NCBI RefSeq assembly: GCF_001314325.1
Contig: NZ_CP009429.1
Location: 1,798,501 to 1,862,500, forward strand
Origin: Sphingopyxis macrogoltabida
Lineage (GTDB): Bacteria; Pseudomonadota; Alphaproteobacteria; Sphingomonadales; Sphingomonadaceae
Direction of reading: 5' to 3'
Length of the DNA stretch: 64,000 nt
Below the pieces are notes generated by a model that was given only the letters and a program-made list of their open reading frames with translations, ran no database searches and was not told the origin of the DNA. Position numbers and translations under genes: made by a program. Every line of letters begins with the position of its first letter. Position 1 is the stretch's first letter. Positions 5,597 through 14,407 of this stretch are shown piece by piece.

Positions 5597-8500
5597 ATGC
5601 GCAAGATCCTGCTAGCGTCCACCTGCCTGGCGGCGGTGTCGGCCACCCCCGCCCTCGCCGAAACCACCATCACCACCGCGACCACCGCACCCGTCCGCAC
5701 CTCGACGGTCAAGTCGGGCGCGCCCGACGACGTGAAGATCACCTCGGCCGGATCGGTGAAGCCGACCAGCGGCACCGCGGTGACGATCGACAGCAATCAC
5801 AAGGTGGTCAACGAAGGCACGATCCAGATCACCAATTCCGACAATGCCCGGGGCATCTTCGCCAACGCCGGCACCGTCGGTTCGATCACCAATAGCGCGT
5901 CGGGCAAGATCATCATCGACGAAAGCTATGCGCCGACCGACATCGACAAGGACGGCGACATCGACGGCCCCTTTGCGGTCGGCAGCAATCGCGTCGGCAT
6001 CGCAACCGGCGGCGCCTTCACCGGCAATATCGTCAATTCGGGCACGATCACGATCGAGGGCAATGATTCGGCGGGCATCCGCCTCGGCGGCCCGCTGACC
6101 GGCAATTTCACCAACGACGGCACCATCTCGGTCCTCGGCGACCGTGCGCTCGGCGTCGGACTTCAGGACGTCACCGGCAACGTCCGCCTCGCGGGCACGA
6201 TCAGCGCGCAGGGGCTCGACGCCGTCGCGGCACGGCTTTCCGGCGACATCACCGGCGCGCTCGTCGTCCAGGGCACCGTCGTTGCGACCGGCTACCGCAC
6301 CACGACCCCACCCGCCGACCCGTCGAAGCTCGACGCCGACGACCTGCTGATCGGCGGCCCGGCGCTGTCGATCGAAGGCGACGTCACGGGCGGCATCGTC
6401 CTCGCCGTACCGCCGAAGGACAATGATAAGGACGACAAGGACGAGGACAAGGACGGCATCGAGGACGCCAAGGAAGGTTCGGCTGCGGTCAGCTCGTTCG
6501 GCTCGGCGCCGGCGCTGCGCATCGGCGCCGCGAACCGCGACGTCACCATCGGCGCCGTCAACGGCACCGGCACCGGTTTCGGCCTGATCATCGACGGTTC
6601 GGTGCAAGGCAACGGGCTGTACGCGGGCACGGCAGGCAATGCGATCCAGATCGGCGGCATGGGCGGCAACGTCACCATCGCCGGCGGCATCGGCATCGGC
6701 GGCACCGTCACGGCGAATTCAAAGGATGTTGCGGCAACCGGCATCCGCATGGGCAGCGGTTCGACCACTCCCGAAATCCGCGTCGCGGGCAAGGTCGAGG
6801 CAACGAGCGGCGGCAACAGCGCCAATGCGGTCGCGACCGGCATCCTCGTCGAAGCGGGCAGCGATGTCGCCCTGATCCGCAACAGCGGCACGATCGCGGC
6901 GAAGACCGGTGGCGACAACGGCAGCGCGCGCGCCATTGTCGACCTGTCGGGCAAGGTCGATACGGTCGAGAACAGCGGCGCGATCAGCGCCAGCGGCGCG
7001 GCGGCAGCGTCGGGCCGGAATATCGCGATCGACCTGTCGGCGAATGCCGGCGGCGCGACGGTCAAACAGACCGCGGTCGCATCGGGGGTTACCGCGCCGA
7101 GCATCGTCGGCGACGTGCGCTTCGGCGGCGGCAACGATGTGTTCGACATCGCCGATGGCTCGGTCAAGGGCGACACCTTCTTCGGGGCAGGCACCAACCG
7201 TCTCGCACTGTCGGGCGACGCGACCTATGACGGCACCGCCCACTTCGGCAGCGGCGCCGACGCCATGACGCTCGCCGGGACCTCTAAATTCACCGGAACC
7301 GCCGATTTCGGCGGCGGCGCCGATACGCTTAGCATCGGCGGCACTTCGATCTTCTCGGGGCGCCTGCAGAATTCGGGCGGGCTGGCGGTCACCGTTGGCG
7401 GCGGCACCTTCGACGTCGTCGGCGCGGCAACCATCTCGTCGCTGTCCGTCACCGACAAGGGCGTGCTGGGCGTGACGCTCGACACCGGCAGCACGGGCAC
7501 GGCGTTGCAGGTCACCGGCAACGCCAGCTTCGGTGCCGAATCGACGCTGGCGCTCAAACTGTCGAGCATCGAGAATGCCGAGGGCGAGCATATCGTCCTG
7601 ACCGCGGGCTCGCTGACCGGCGCCAGCAATCTGACGACGTCGCAGACGTTGCTGCCGTTCCTCTACAAGGGCACGCTGACCTCGAATGCGACGCAGCTCA
7701 TCGTCGATGTGTCGCGCAAGAGCACGACCGAACTCGGCCTCAACCGCTCCGAAGCGAGCGCGTTCAACGCCGTCATCGACGCGCTCGGCGGCGACGAGGA
7801 CATCGAGGACGTATTCCTCGACATCGTCGACGGTGGCCAGTTCCGCAACCAGTTGCAGCAGATGCTCCCCGAACATGAAGGCGGCGTCTTCGAAACCGTC
7901 ACCTCCGGCTCGCGCGCACTGTCGCGCTACCTGCAGGACCCCAACGCACCGTTCCAGGACGAAGGCAAATGGGGATACTGGGTCAACCAGGCCGTCTGGG
8001 GCACCTCGAAGAGCCTCGGCAACACCTCGAGCTACGACGTCAGCGGCTGGGGCATTTCGATGGGTGCCGAGATCGAGAGCGATGTCGGTAACTTCGGCGC
8101 GTCGATCGCCTACCTCAAGGGCAAGGACGGCAACGGCAGCAACGACAATGAAGTCAGCACCAGCCAGTTCGAAGGCGCCCTGCACTGGCGCCTGCGCTCG
8201 GACCGCCTGATGGCGAACGCCCGTATTTCGGGGGCGCCGATCAAGATGAAGGGCACGCGCATCTTCCGCGCCGAAGCCGGGGCCGAGGACATCGAAAAGA
8301 CGATCCGCGGCAAGTGGGACGGCACGCTTTGGTCGGCGTCGGGTTCGGTTGCCTATGACGCGGTCACGAACGGCGGCTTCTCAATCCGCCCCGTCGTCGC
8401 GGTCGATTATTACAAGCTGACCGAGAAGGGATATCAGGAAACCGGCGGCGGCGACTCGCTCGACCTCAAGGTCCTCGGCCGCGACAGCGACGAGCTGGCG

Positions 8501-8806
8501 GTGTCCGGCACCGTCGCGGTCGGCTTCGACTTCGGCGGCCGCGACGAATATGACGGCTGGACGCGCTTCGAAATCGAGGGCGGCCGCCGCCAGATCGTCG
8601 GGGGCTCGCTCGGCGCGACCACCGCGTCGTTCAAGGACGGCACCCCCTTCACTCTCGTTCCCGACGACCGCACCAGCGGCTGGGTGGGCCGCCTGCGCGG
8701 CATCGCCGGCAACTCGGCGTTCCAGGTCGGGGGCGAGTTCTCCGCGGAAGAACAGCAGAGCCATATGGGCTGGTCTGTCCGCGCCAGCTTGCGGGTCGGT
8801 CTCTAA
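5597..8806 (+). CDS. Autotransporter domain-containing outer membrane protein
   Basis: 1069 residues. The start at ATG 5597 has AGAGGA upstream and gives a clean signal peptide (MRKILLASTCLAAVSATPALA). The passenger (about 25-780) is built of short repeats of the type GNI.NSGTI, ITNSDNA and FGGGND, the pattern of a beta-helix. About residues 273-293 form an Asp/Lys-rich segment (DNDKDDKDEDKDG) resembling calcium-binding loops. The last roughly 270 residues are a beta-barrel autotransporter domain with alternating Trp/Tyr strands, ending in VRASLRVGL. Expected role: secrete its own passenger to the cell surface. An ECF sigma/FecR/receptor unit follows on the same strand. The ligand or surface role is unknown. 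Confidence 0.9.
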   Translation: MRKILLASTCLAAVSATPALAETTITTATTAPVRTSTVKSGAPDDVKITSAGSVKPTSGTAVTIDSNHKVVNEGTIQITNSDNARGIFANAGTVGSITNSASGKIIIDESYAPTDIDKDGDIDGPFAVGSNRVGIATGGAFTGNIVNSGTITIEGNDSAGIRLGGPLTGNFTNDGTISVLGDRALGVGLQDVTGNVRLAGTISAQGLDAVAARLSGDITGALVVQGTVVATGYRTTTPPADPSKLDADDLLIGGPALSIEGDVTGGIVLAVPPKDNDKDDKDEDKDGIEDAKEGSAAVSSFGSAPALRIGAANRDVTIGAVNGTGTGFGLIIDGSVQGNGLYAGTAGNAIQIGGMGGNVTIAGGIGIGGTVTANSKDVAATGIRMGSGSTTPEIRVAGKVEATSGGNSANAVATGILVEAGSDVALIRNSGTIAAKTGGDNGSARAIVDLSGKVDTVENSGAISASGAAAASGRNIAIDLSANAGGATVKQTAVASGVTAPSIVGDVRFGGGNDVFDIADGSVKGDTFFGAGTNRLALSGDATYDGTAHFGSGADAMTLAGTSKFTGTADFGGGADTLSIGGTSIFSGRLQNSGGLAVTVGGGTFDVVGAATISSLSVTDKGVLGVTLDTGSTGTALQVTGNASFGAESTLALKLSSIENAEGEHIVLTAGSLTGASNLTTSQTLLPFLYKGTLTSNATQLIVDVSRKSTTELGLNRSEASAFNAVIDALGGDEDIEDVFLDIVDGGQFRNQLQQMLPEHEGGVFETVTSGSRALSRYLQDPNAPFQDEGKWGYWVNQAVWGTSKSLGNTSSYDVSGWGISMGAEIESDVGNFGASIAYLKGKDGNGSNDNEVSTSQFEGALHWRLRSDRLMANARISGAPIKMKGTRIFRAEAGAEDIEKTIRGKWDGTLWSASGSVAYDAVTNGGFSIRPVVAVDYYKLTEKGYQETGGGDSLDLKVLGRDSDELAVSGTVAVGFDFGGRDEYDGWTRFEIEGGRRQIVGGSLGATTASFKDGTPFTLVPDDRTSGWVGRLRGIAGNSAFQVGGEFSAEEQQSHMGWSVRASLRVGL

Positions 8807-8830
8807 CAGCCCCCCGGGGCCGACCTTGCC

Positions 8831-8870
8831 GCAAGGGGGAAGCACCCTCCCACTCTCGCTTCCCCCTTGC
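8831..8870. repeat. 13-base perfect inverted repeat after the autotransporter
   Basis: GCAAGGGGGAAGC (8831-8843) and its exact reverse complement (8858-8870) are separated by 14 bases. It begins 24 bases after the autotransporter stop. There is no T-run, so it may stabilise the mRNA end or act as a weak terminator. Confidence 0.6.
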
Positions 8871-9077
8871 TACGGCACGAAGAGAATGAAGAAACCGATG
8901 TTCGCATATGCCGCCCCCTTCCCGTCCAGCCTCCCGCCACCGGCGGGTGCGCCCCGGCGTGCGCCGCGGTTGCACGGCTGGGCGATGGCGCTATATGACG
9001 GGATCATCAGGGGGCCGGGCGGCGCGCGGGTGCGCGGCGCCGAACAGCGACAAACGGCATTCCAGACAAAGCGATCG

Positions 9078-9599
9078 ATGACAGAGGCGACTGAACGAAC
9101 CGACGCCGGACAAGGCATCGAAGGCGTATTGCTCGCCAACCGGGATCGGATCGTCCGTTTCCTGATGGTTCGCGGCGCCGGCGATGCCGCGGAAGACCTG
9201 TTCCAGGATCTGTGGATGCGCCTGACCGACCGCAGTAGCGGGCCGATCGCCGATCCGCTTTCCTATGCCATGCGCGCAGCGAACAATCTGATGCTCGACC
9301 GCTATCGTTCGGCGCAGCGCAGCGAACTTCGCGACAAGGCGTGGGGCGAAAGCGCCGCCTTGCCGAAACCCTCGGCCGAAACGCTGCTCATCTCGCGCGA
9401 ACAGCTTCTTCTCGTCGAACGGGCGATCGATGCGACCGGTGAACGTCCGGCCGCTATTTTCCGCCGTTTCCGGATCGACGGGATCAGTCAGCGCGACATC
9501 GCCGGCGAAATGGGCGTCAGCCTGAGCACCGTCGAAGCCGATTTGCGCAAGGTCTACGCCATGCTGGCCGATCTCCGGAGGCAGTTCGATGCCGGCTGA
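9078..9599 (+). CDS. ECF sigma-70 family RNA polymerase sigma factor (FecI-like)
   Basis: 173 residues from ATG 9078. Region 2 contains AEDLFQDLWMRL and a -10-recognition helix (SYAMRAANNLMLDRYRSA). Region 4 carries the helix-turn-helix GISQRDIAGEMGVSLSTVEADLRKV near the C-terminus. The frame is open far upstream, but the homology-like segment begins just after 9078. Its stop overlaps the FecR gene by 11 bases, and a TonB receptor follows, as in FecI/FecR/FecA iron-citrate signalling. Expected role: direct RNA polymerase to the receptor promoter when the receptor is loaded. Confidence 0.92.
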   Translation: MTEATERTDAGQGIEGVLLANRDRIVRFLMVRGAGDAAEDLFQDLWMRLTDRSSGPIADPLSYAMRAANNLMLDRYRSAQRSELRDKAWGESAALPKPSAETLLISREQLLLVERAIDATGERPAAIFRRFRIDGISQRDIAGEMGVSLSTVEADLRKVYAMLADLRRQFDAG

Positions 9600-10539
9600 C
9601 CCCCGCACCCTCGCCGAAACGCGCGCCATCGACTGGCTGATCCGCCAGCGCGATCCCGGCTTTGCCGATTGGGACGGCTTTGCCGACTGGCTCGCCGAAG
9701 ACCCCGGTCATTCGGCGGTGTATGACGCGATGGCGAGCCTCGACCTCGACCTCGACGCCCTGCCGAAAAGTGCGCCCGAGCCGGCCAAGCCGGCGGTCGT
9801 CATCATCCCGCACGACGCCCCGCGCCGCCCGTCGCGCCGCGCCTGGTTCGGTGGCGCGATCGCCGCCGCACTCGTCGGCGCCGTCAGCCTGTCGAGCCTC
9901 GGCCTGTTCGGCGACGCGAACCGGATCGAAACTGCGGCGGGCGAGCATCGCACAATCGCTCTCGCCGGCGGCTCACGGATCGAGATCAACGGCGGTTCGG
10001 TGATCGAACTCGACAAGGAACGCCCGCGCTTTGCCCGGCTCGCGTCGGGCGAGGCGATGTTCCATGTCGTCCACCGCGACGGCGACCCGTTCGTCGTCGA
10101 GGCGGGCGCGTCGAAGATCGTCGACCTCGGCACCGCCTTCAACGTCGTGCGGCGAAACCGCGCGACCTCGGTCGCGGTTTCCGAGGGGGTCGTCGTCTAC
10201 AATCCGGGCAAGGACAATGTCCGCATGAATGCCGGCAAGGCGATCGACGCACACGACGACGACAAGGCGCCACCCGCAGTCCGCGATGTCGATGTCGGCA
10301 GCGTCGGCGGTTGGCGCACCGGCCTGCTCGTCTACAACGGCACGCCGCTCACCATCGTCGCCGAAGATCTGAAACGTACCGCCGGTCTCGACATTTCGGT
10401 CGCGCCCGAGGCGGCCGGCGTGTCGTTCCGCGGCGCCCTGATCGTCGACAAAAATCGCGCCCGTACCGTCGCCGACCTCGCCGCGCTGTCGGGAACGAAG
10501 GCGGCACGGCAGGGCGACGGCTGGACCTTGACCCGCTGA
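9589..10539 (+). CDS. FecR-domain anti-sigma/sigma regulator
   Basis: 316 residues. A cytoplasmic N-terminal sigma-binding domain (DUF4880-like, about 8-48: AIDWLIRQRDPGFADWDGF) comes first. One membrane helix follows at about 85-107 after a basic patch (RRPSRRAW). Then come the periplasmic FecR domain (AAGEHRTIALAGGSRIEI...VEAGASKIVDLGTAFNV) and a C-terminal STN-like segment (LTIVAEDLKRTAGLDISVAPE). The gene begins inside the end of the sigma gene and stops 2 bases before the receptor start, so the three are one operon. It should relay the loaded state of the receptor across the inner membrane to the sigma factor. Confidence 0.92.
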   Translation: MPADPRTLAETRAIDWLIRQRDPGFADWDGFADWLAEDPGHSAVYDAMASLDLDLDALPKSAPEPAKPAVVIIPHDAPRRPSRRAWFGGAIAAALVGAVSLSSLGLFGDANRIETAAGEHRTIALAGGSRIEINGGSVIELDKERPRFARLASGEAMFHVVHRDGDPFVVEAGASKIVDLGTAFNVVRRNRATSVAVSEGVVVYNPGKDNVRMNAGKAIDAHDDDKAPPAVRDVDVGSVGGWRTGLLVYNGTPLTIVAEDLKRTAGLDISVAPEAAGVSFRGALIVDKNRARTVADLAALSGTKAARQGDGWTLTR

Positions 10540-10541
10540 CG

Positions 10542-12992
10542 ATGACGCGCGCCCTGCCCCTTCTGATTGCAGCCGCACTGACGAGCGTTCCGGCGCAGGC
10601 GCGTGCGGCCGAGGAGCGCGCATTCGATGTGCCGAGCGGCAGTCTTTCGGGCTCGCTGCCGATCCTCAGCCGACAGGCCGGGGTCAGCATCAGCGTCGCC
10701 GATGCCGGGCTCTGGCAATCGCGGGTGAAGCCGGTGCGCGGAAGGATGAGCGTCGAAAAGGCGATCAAGCGGATGCTCGCCGGATCGGATGCCCGCATCG
10801 TCCGGGTCAGCGCGACGAGCTGGCGGATCGAGCGCCGCCCCCCGCCGCCGAAGGTCGCGCGCCGCGCCACCTCGCCGCCGCACGCCGCGCCGCCGCCGAG
10901 AACGCGGGCGCCGGACAATCTGGTCGCCGGGCCCGACGACGAGATCATCGTCACCGCCTCGAAGACCGACATTCCCTACGCAAATTATGCGGGCGTCGCC
11001 ACCGTTCTCGATGGCGACGATTTGGCGTTCGGCGGCGAGCGCGGGATGGATTCGATCCTGTCGCGTATGGCGACCGTTTCCTCGACCCATCTCGGTTCGG
11101 GGCGCAACAAGCTGTTCATCCGCGGCATTGCCGATTCGAGCTTCACCGGCCCGACGCAGGCGACGGTCGGACAATATCTAGGCGATATCCGCCTCAGCTA
11201 TAATGCGCCCGATCCCGACCTTCGCCTCTACGACATCCAGAATGTCGAAATCCTCGAAGGACCGCAGGGCACGCTCTACGGCGCGGGCTCGCTCGGCGGC
11301 ATCATCCGCGTCGTCCCGACGCCGCCCGATCCCGACCGTCAGACAGTACAGGCGATCGCCGGCGTCTCGCTGACACAGCACGGCGACCCCGGCGGCGACC
11401 TCGGAGCGATTGCCAACGTCCCGCTCGGCGACAACGGCCATGCGCTGCGCCTTGTCGGTTATATGCTCAGCGACGGCGGCTATATCGACAATCCGCTGCG
11501 CGGCCAGAACGACGTCAATCGCGTCAACGTCTATGGCGGCCGCGGCACGCTGCGCCTCGATCTCGGCGACGACTGGACCGTCGACCTCGGCGGCGTCTAT
11601 CAATCGATCACGTCCGAAGACGCGCAATATGCGGATCGCGACGCACCGCCGCTGATCCGCAACTCGATGGTCGAGCAGAATGCCAGGGCGCGCTACGGCC
11701 TCGGCACCCTCGTCGTGATGAAGGACTGGGACGGGCTGCATTTCCGTTCGTCGAACGCCTACGTCAATCACCGCCTGTTCGAACGGTTCGACGCGACCGC
11801 ACCGGACAATCCGCCGCGCATCCTCGACCAGAATAACGACACGCGCATGTTCGTCAGCGAAACGCGCCTGTCGCGCCCCTTCCACAATGACTTCGGCTGG
11901 GTCGTCGGCGCCAGCTTCCTCGACAACCGCACCCGACAGAACCGCGAGATCGGCGATGCCTTCACCCTGACGCCGCTGACCGGGGTGACCAACAGCATCA
12001 CCGAATTCACCGGCTATGTCGAGACGACGGTCGAGATCGTTCCCCGTGTCATCGCCTCGGGCGGCCTTCGGCTCTCCCATGCAAGGCTGGGCGGCAGCGG
12101 AGAGGATGTGGCATTCGACATCGCCTACGCCGGGCGCGAGGTTACGGCGCACCGGACGGAAACCGACCTCCTGCCCTCGGCGTCGTTGCTCGCATCGCCG
12201 CTGACCAACGTCACCCTCTATATTCGCTATCAGGAAGGCTTCCGTCCCGGCGGTCTTGCCGTGGACAGCCAGTTCGTCCGTCGCTTCCGTAACGATCAGG
12301 TCCAGACATGGGAGGCGGGCGTCCGCTTCGGCGAAAAGGGCCGGACGCCGTTCGACGCGAGCCTTGCCGTCTCGCGCAGCCGCTGGCGCGATATCCAGGC
12401 CGATTTCATCGATGCCAATGGCTTTCCCACTACCGCCAATATCGGTGACGGGCGGATCACCAGCATCACCGGCGCCTTCGCGGTGCGACCGACCTCGGCG
12501 CTGTCGTTCGAAATCGGTGCCGTCTACAACCACAGCCGCGTTTCCGAACTGTTCGACGCCGAACTGCGCGCCATTGCGATGCGCGCCGCCGCCATGGATG
12601 GGCAGGTCGGCGTGACGATCCCGCAAGCGACGCTGCTCGCCCGGCTGGGGCAAATCCCGAATGTCGCCCGCTACGCCGTGCGCGGCTCTTTCAACTATGC
12701 CGCACCAATGGGCGACGAGGACTTCCGGCTGAACGGCTGGGCCAATTATGTCGGCCCGTCGCGGCTCGGCATCGGGCCGATCCTCGGCGAGGGTCAGGGC
12801 AAATATCTCGACACCGGCCTCGCCGCGCGGATCGGCGACGACCGGCGCGGCCTGTCGCTGACCCTGACCAACCTGTTCGACGCCCGCGGCAACCGTTTCG
12901 CGCTCGGCACGCCCTTCGTCGAAGGCAGCGCCGGCTTCCTTACTCCGCTGCGCCCACGCACGCTGCGGCTAGCGATCGATATCGCTTATTGA
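10542..12992 (+). CDS. TonB-dependent receptor with N-terminal STN signalling domain (FecA type)
   Basis: 816 residues from ATG 10542. A signal peptide (LPLLIAAALTSVPAQARA) is followed by a secretin/TonB N-terminal (STN) domain (about 25-85) that contacts FecR. After a Pro/Arg-rich linker come a TonB box (EIIVTASKTD, about 128-137), a plug domain with the LEGPQGTLYG motif, and a 22-strand-type barrel ending in LRPRTLRLAIDIAY. Expected role: outer membrane uptake of a ferric siderophore or other scarce nutrient plus transcriptional signalling through the adjacent FecR and sigma factor. The substrate cannot be read from the sequence. Confidence 0.93.
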   Translation: MTRALPLLIAAALTSVPAQARAAEERAFDVPSGSLSGSLPILSRQAGVSISVADAGLWQSRVKPVRGRMSVEKAIKRMLAGSDARIVRVSATSWRIERRPPPPKVARRATSPPHAAPPPRTRAPDNLVAGPDDEIIVTASKTDIPYANYAGVATVLDGDDLAFGGERGMDSILSRMATVSSTHLGSGRNKLFIRGIADSSFTGPTQATVGQYLGDIRLSYNAPDPDLRLYDIQNVEILEGPQGTLYGAGSLGGIIRVVPTPPDPDRQTVQAIAGVSLTQHGDPGGDLGAIANVPLGDNGHALRLVGYMLSDGGYIDNPLRGQNDVNRVNVYGGRGTLRLDLGDDWTVDLGGVYQSITSEDAQYADRDAPPLIRNSMVEQNARARYGLGTLVVMKDWDGLHFRSSNAYVNHRLFERFDATAPDNPPRILDQNNDTRMFVSETRLSRPFHNDFGWVVGASFLDNRTRQNREIGDAFTLTPLTGVTNSITEFTGYVETTVEIVPRVIASGGLRLSHARLGGSGEDVAFDIAYAGREVTAHRTETDLLPSASLLASPLTNVTLYIRYQEGFRPGGLAVDSQFVRRFRNDQVQTWEAGVRFGEKGRTPFDASLAVSRSRWRDIQADFIDANGFPTTANIGDGRITSITGAFAVRPTSALSFEIGAVYNHSRVSELFDAELRAIAMRAAAMDGQVGVTIPQATLLARLGQIPNVARYAVRGSFNYAAPMGDEDFRLNGWANYVGPSRLGIGPILGEGQGKYLDTGLAARIGDDRRGLSLTLTNLFDARGNRFALGTPFVEGSAGFLTPLRPRTLRLAIDIAY

Positions 12993-13035
12993 CGGCGGTT
13001 ATGGGGTGGCGAGGGGACGTTCGCCCGTTTTGTGT

Positions 13036-13116
13036 ACCCCGGCGAAGGCCGGGGTCCAGAGCGTTGAAATACCAGCGCCGCGCACCTGCGCCCTGGACCC
13101 CGGCCTTCGCCGGGGT
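13036..13116. repeat. REP-like inverted repeat A (24-base perfect arms)
   Basis: Arms 13036-13059 and 13093-13116 are exact reverse complements, with core CCCCGGCGAAGGCCGGGG, around a 33-base centre. It lies between convergent genes and may serve as a bidirectional terminator or a mobile REP-type unit. Related copies lie at 14321, 32508, 40002 and 55003. Confidence 0.8.
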
Positions 13117-13161
13117 GCATGTCAGTTACGGCGGCAACCGGCCGCCAGCCGCCGCCCCCGC

Positions 13162-14301
13162 TCAGTCCGCCAGCACGATCCGTTCGTACCGCCCCAGATG
13201 ATGATCGGCGCTGCCGAACTGGCCTTCGATCATCGTCGCGCGCTTGAAATAATGGCCGATCGCCAGTTCCTGCGTGATGCCGATGCCGCCGTGCGTCTGG
13301 ATCGCGTTCTGGCCGACGAAATTCGCGCCGCGCGCGACCTTCGCCTTGCACGCCGACACCGCCGCCATGCGCTCGTTCGCGGGCAGGTCCAGCTTCAGCG
13401 TCCCCATGATCGTCATCGAGCGCGCCTGTTCGACTTCCATGAACATGTCGACCATGCGGTGCTGGAGGACCTGGAACTTGGCGATCGGCACGCCGAACTG
13501 CTTGCGCTGCTGCGTATACTCCAACGTGCCTTCGTGCAGCTTCTGCATCACGCCGGTGGCCTCGGCGCAGACCGCGACGGTCGCCTCGTCGACGATCTGT
13601 TCGATCAACGGCAGACCGCCCCCCTCGGCACCGAGCAGCGCATCGCCGGGGATCGCGACATTCTCGAAATAGATTTCGGACGCGCGGCTGCCGTCGACGG
13701 TCGGATAGTCGCGGCGGACGATGCCCGGCAGCTTCGCGTCGATCAGGAACAGCGAAACGCCATCCTTGTCCCGCTGCCCGCCGCCGGTGCGTGCGGTGAC
13801 GAGCAGGTGGCTCGCCCATGGTGCGGCGTAGACGACGCTCTTGTGGCCGCTCAGCACATAGCCGGCGCCGTCCTTCTTCGCCGTTGTCTTGAGATTGGCA
13901 AGGTCGTAGCGGCCCTGTGGCTCGGCATAAGCGAAAGCAACAATCGCATTGCCGGCGATGATCTCCGGGATCATTGCCTCGGCCTGCGCGCCGCCGACCG
14001 CCTTCAACGCTCCGCCGGCGATGACCACGGTCGGCAGATAGGGCTCGATGCCGAGCACCTTGCCCAGTTCCTCCATGACGATCGCATTTTCGAGCGCGCC
14101 GCCGCCCAGTCCGCCATGCCCCTCGGCAAAGGCAGCGCCGAGCATCCCGAGTTCCTGCGCCAGCGCGGTCCAGATCGCCGGGTCGCGGCCCGTGTCGGTC
14201 GCGATGAACTTCTGGCGCGTCTCGAAATCATAGGTATCGGCAAGGAAGCGCGACAGCGTGTCGCGGATCATGTCCTGCGTTTCGGTGTAGGTGAAGTCCA
14301 T
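13162..14301 (-). CDS. Acyl-CoA dehydrogenase (subunit-like)
   Basis: 379 residues with the acyl-CoA dehydrogenase layout: N-terminal helices, central beta domain (AYAEPQGRYDLANLKTTA), and a C-terminal helical domain (RKQFGVPIAKFQVLQHRMVDM). It ends around QTHGGIGITQE and lacks the YGGSNEIQR-type segment seen in its neighbour. It uses FAD to introduce an alpha-beta double bond in an acyl-CoA and passes electrons to ETF. It lies 106 bases downstream of a second acyl-CoA dehydrogenase on the same strand. Such unlike pairs form heteromeric enzymes in actinobacterial sterol side-chain degradation, so a two-subunit enzyme is plausible. The substrate is unknown. Confidence 0.9.
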   Translation of the reverse strand: MDFTYTETQDMIRDTLSRFLADTYDFETRQKFIATDTGRDPAIWTALAQELGMLGAAFAEGHGGLGGGALENAIVMEELGKVLGIEPYLPTVVIAGGALKAVGGAQAEAMIPEIIAGNAIVAFAYAEPQGRYDLANLKTTAKKDGAGYVLSGHKSVVYAAPWASHLLVTARTGGGQRDKDGVSLFLIDAKLPGIVRRDYPTVDGSRASEIYFENVAIPGDALLGAEGGGLPLIEQIVDEATVAVCAEATGVMQKLHEGTLEYTQQRKQFGVPIAKFQVLQHRMVDMFMEVEQARSMTIMGTLKLDLPANERMAAVSACKAKVARGANFVGQNAIQTHGGIGITQELAIGHYFKRATMIEGQFGSADHHLGRYERIVLAD

Positions 14302-14320
14302 TGTCGTTATCTCTTTCTAT

Positions 14321-14396
14321 GTTCCTCGGCGAAAGCCGGGGCCCATTGCCGCAAACGGCCCCCAAGGCCGATGGAGACCCCGGATCAGCTCCGGGG
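14321..14396. repeat. REP-like element B (degenerate)
   Basis: GTTCCTCGGCGAAAGCCGGGG (14321-14341) matches one arm of the REP-like family. A second hairpin, CCCCGGA-5 bases-TCCGGGG, lies at 14378-14396. Together they fill the gap between the two acyl-CoA dehydrogenase genes. Confidence 0.6.
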
Positions 14397-14407
14397 CGGT
14401 TTCGGGA

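Noticed and set aside
6719..8185. 488-codon minus-strand frame inside the autotransporter
   Set aside because: Arg/Ala/Asp-rich shadow composition; the plus-strand signal peptide, repeats and barrel account for the sequence.
13036..13116. CRISPR repeat or insertion-sequence end
   Set aside because: Single inverted pair without regularly spaced copies, transposase or target-site duplication.
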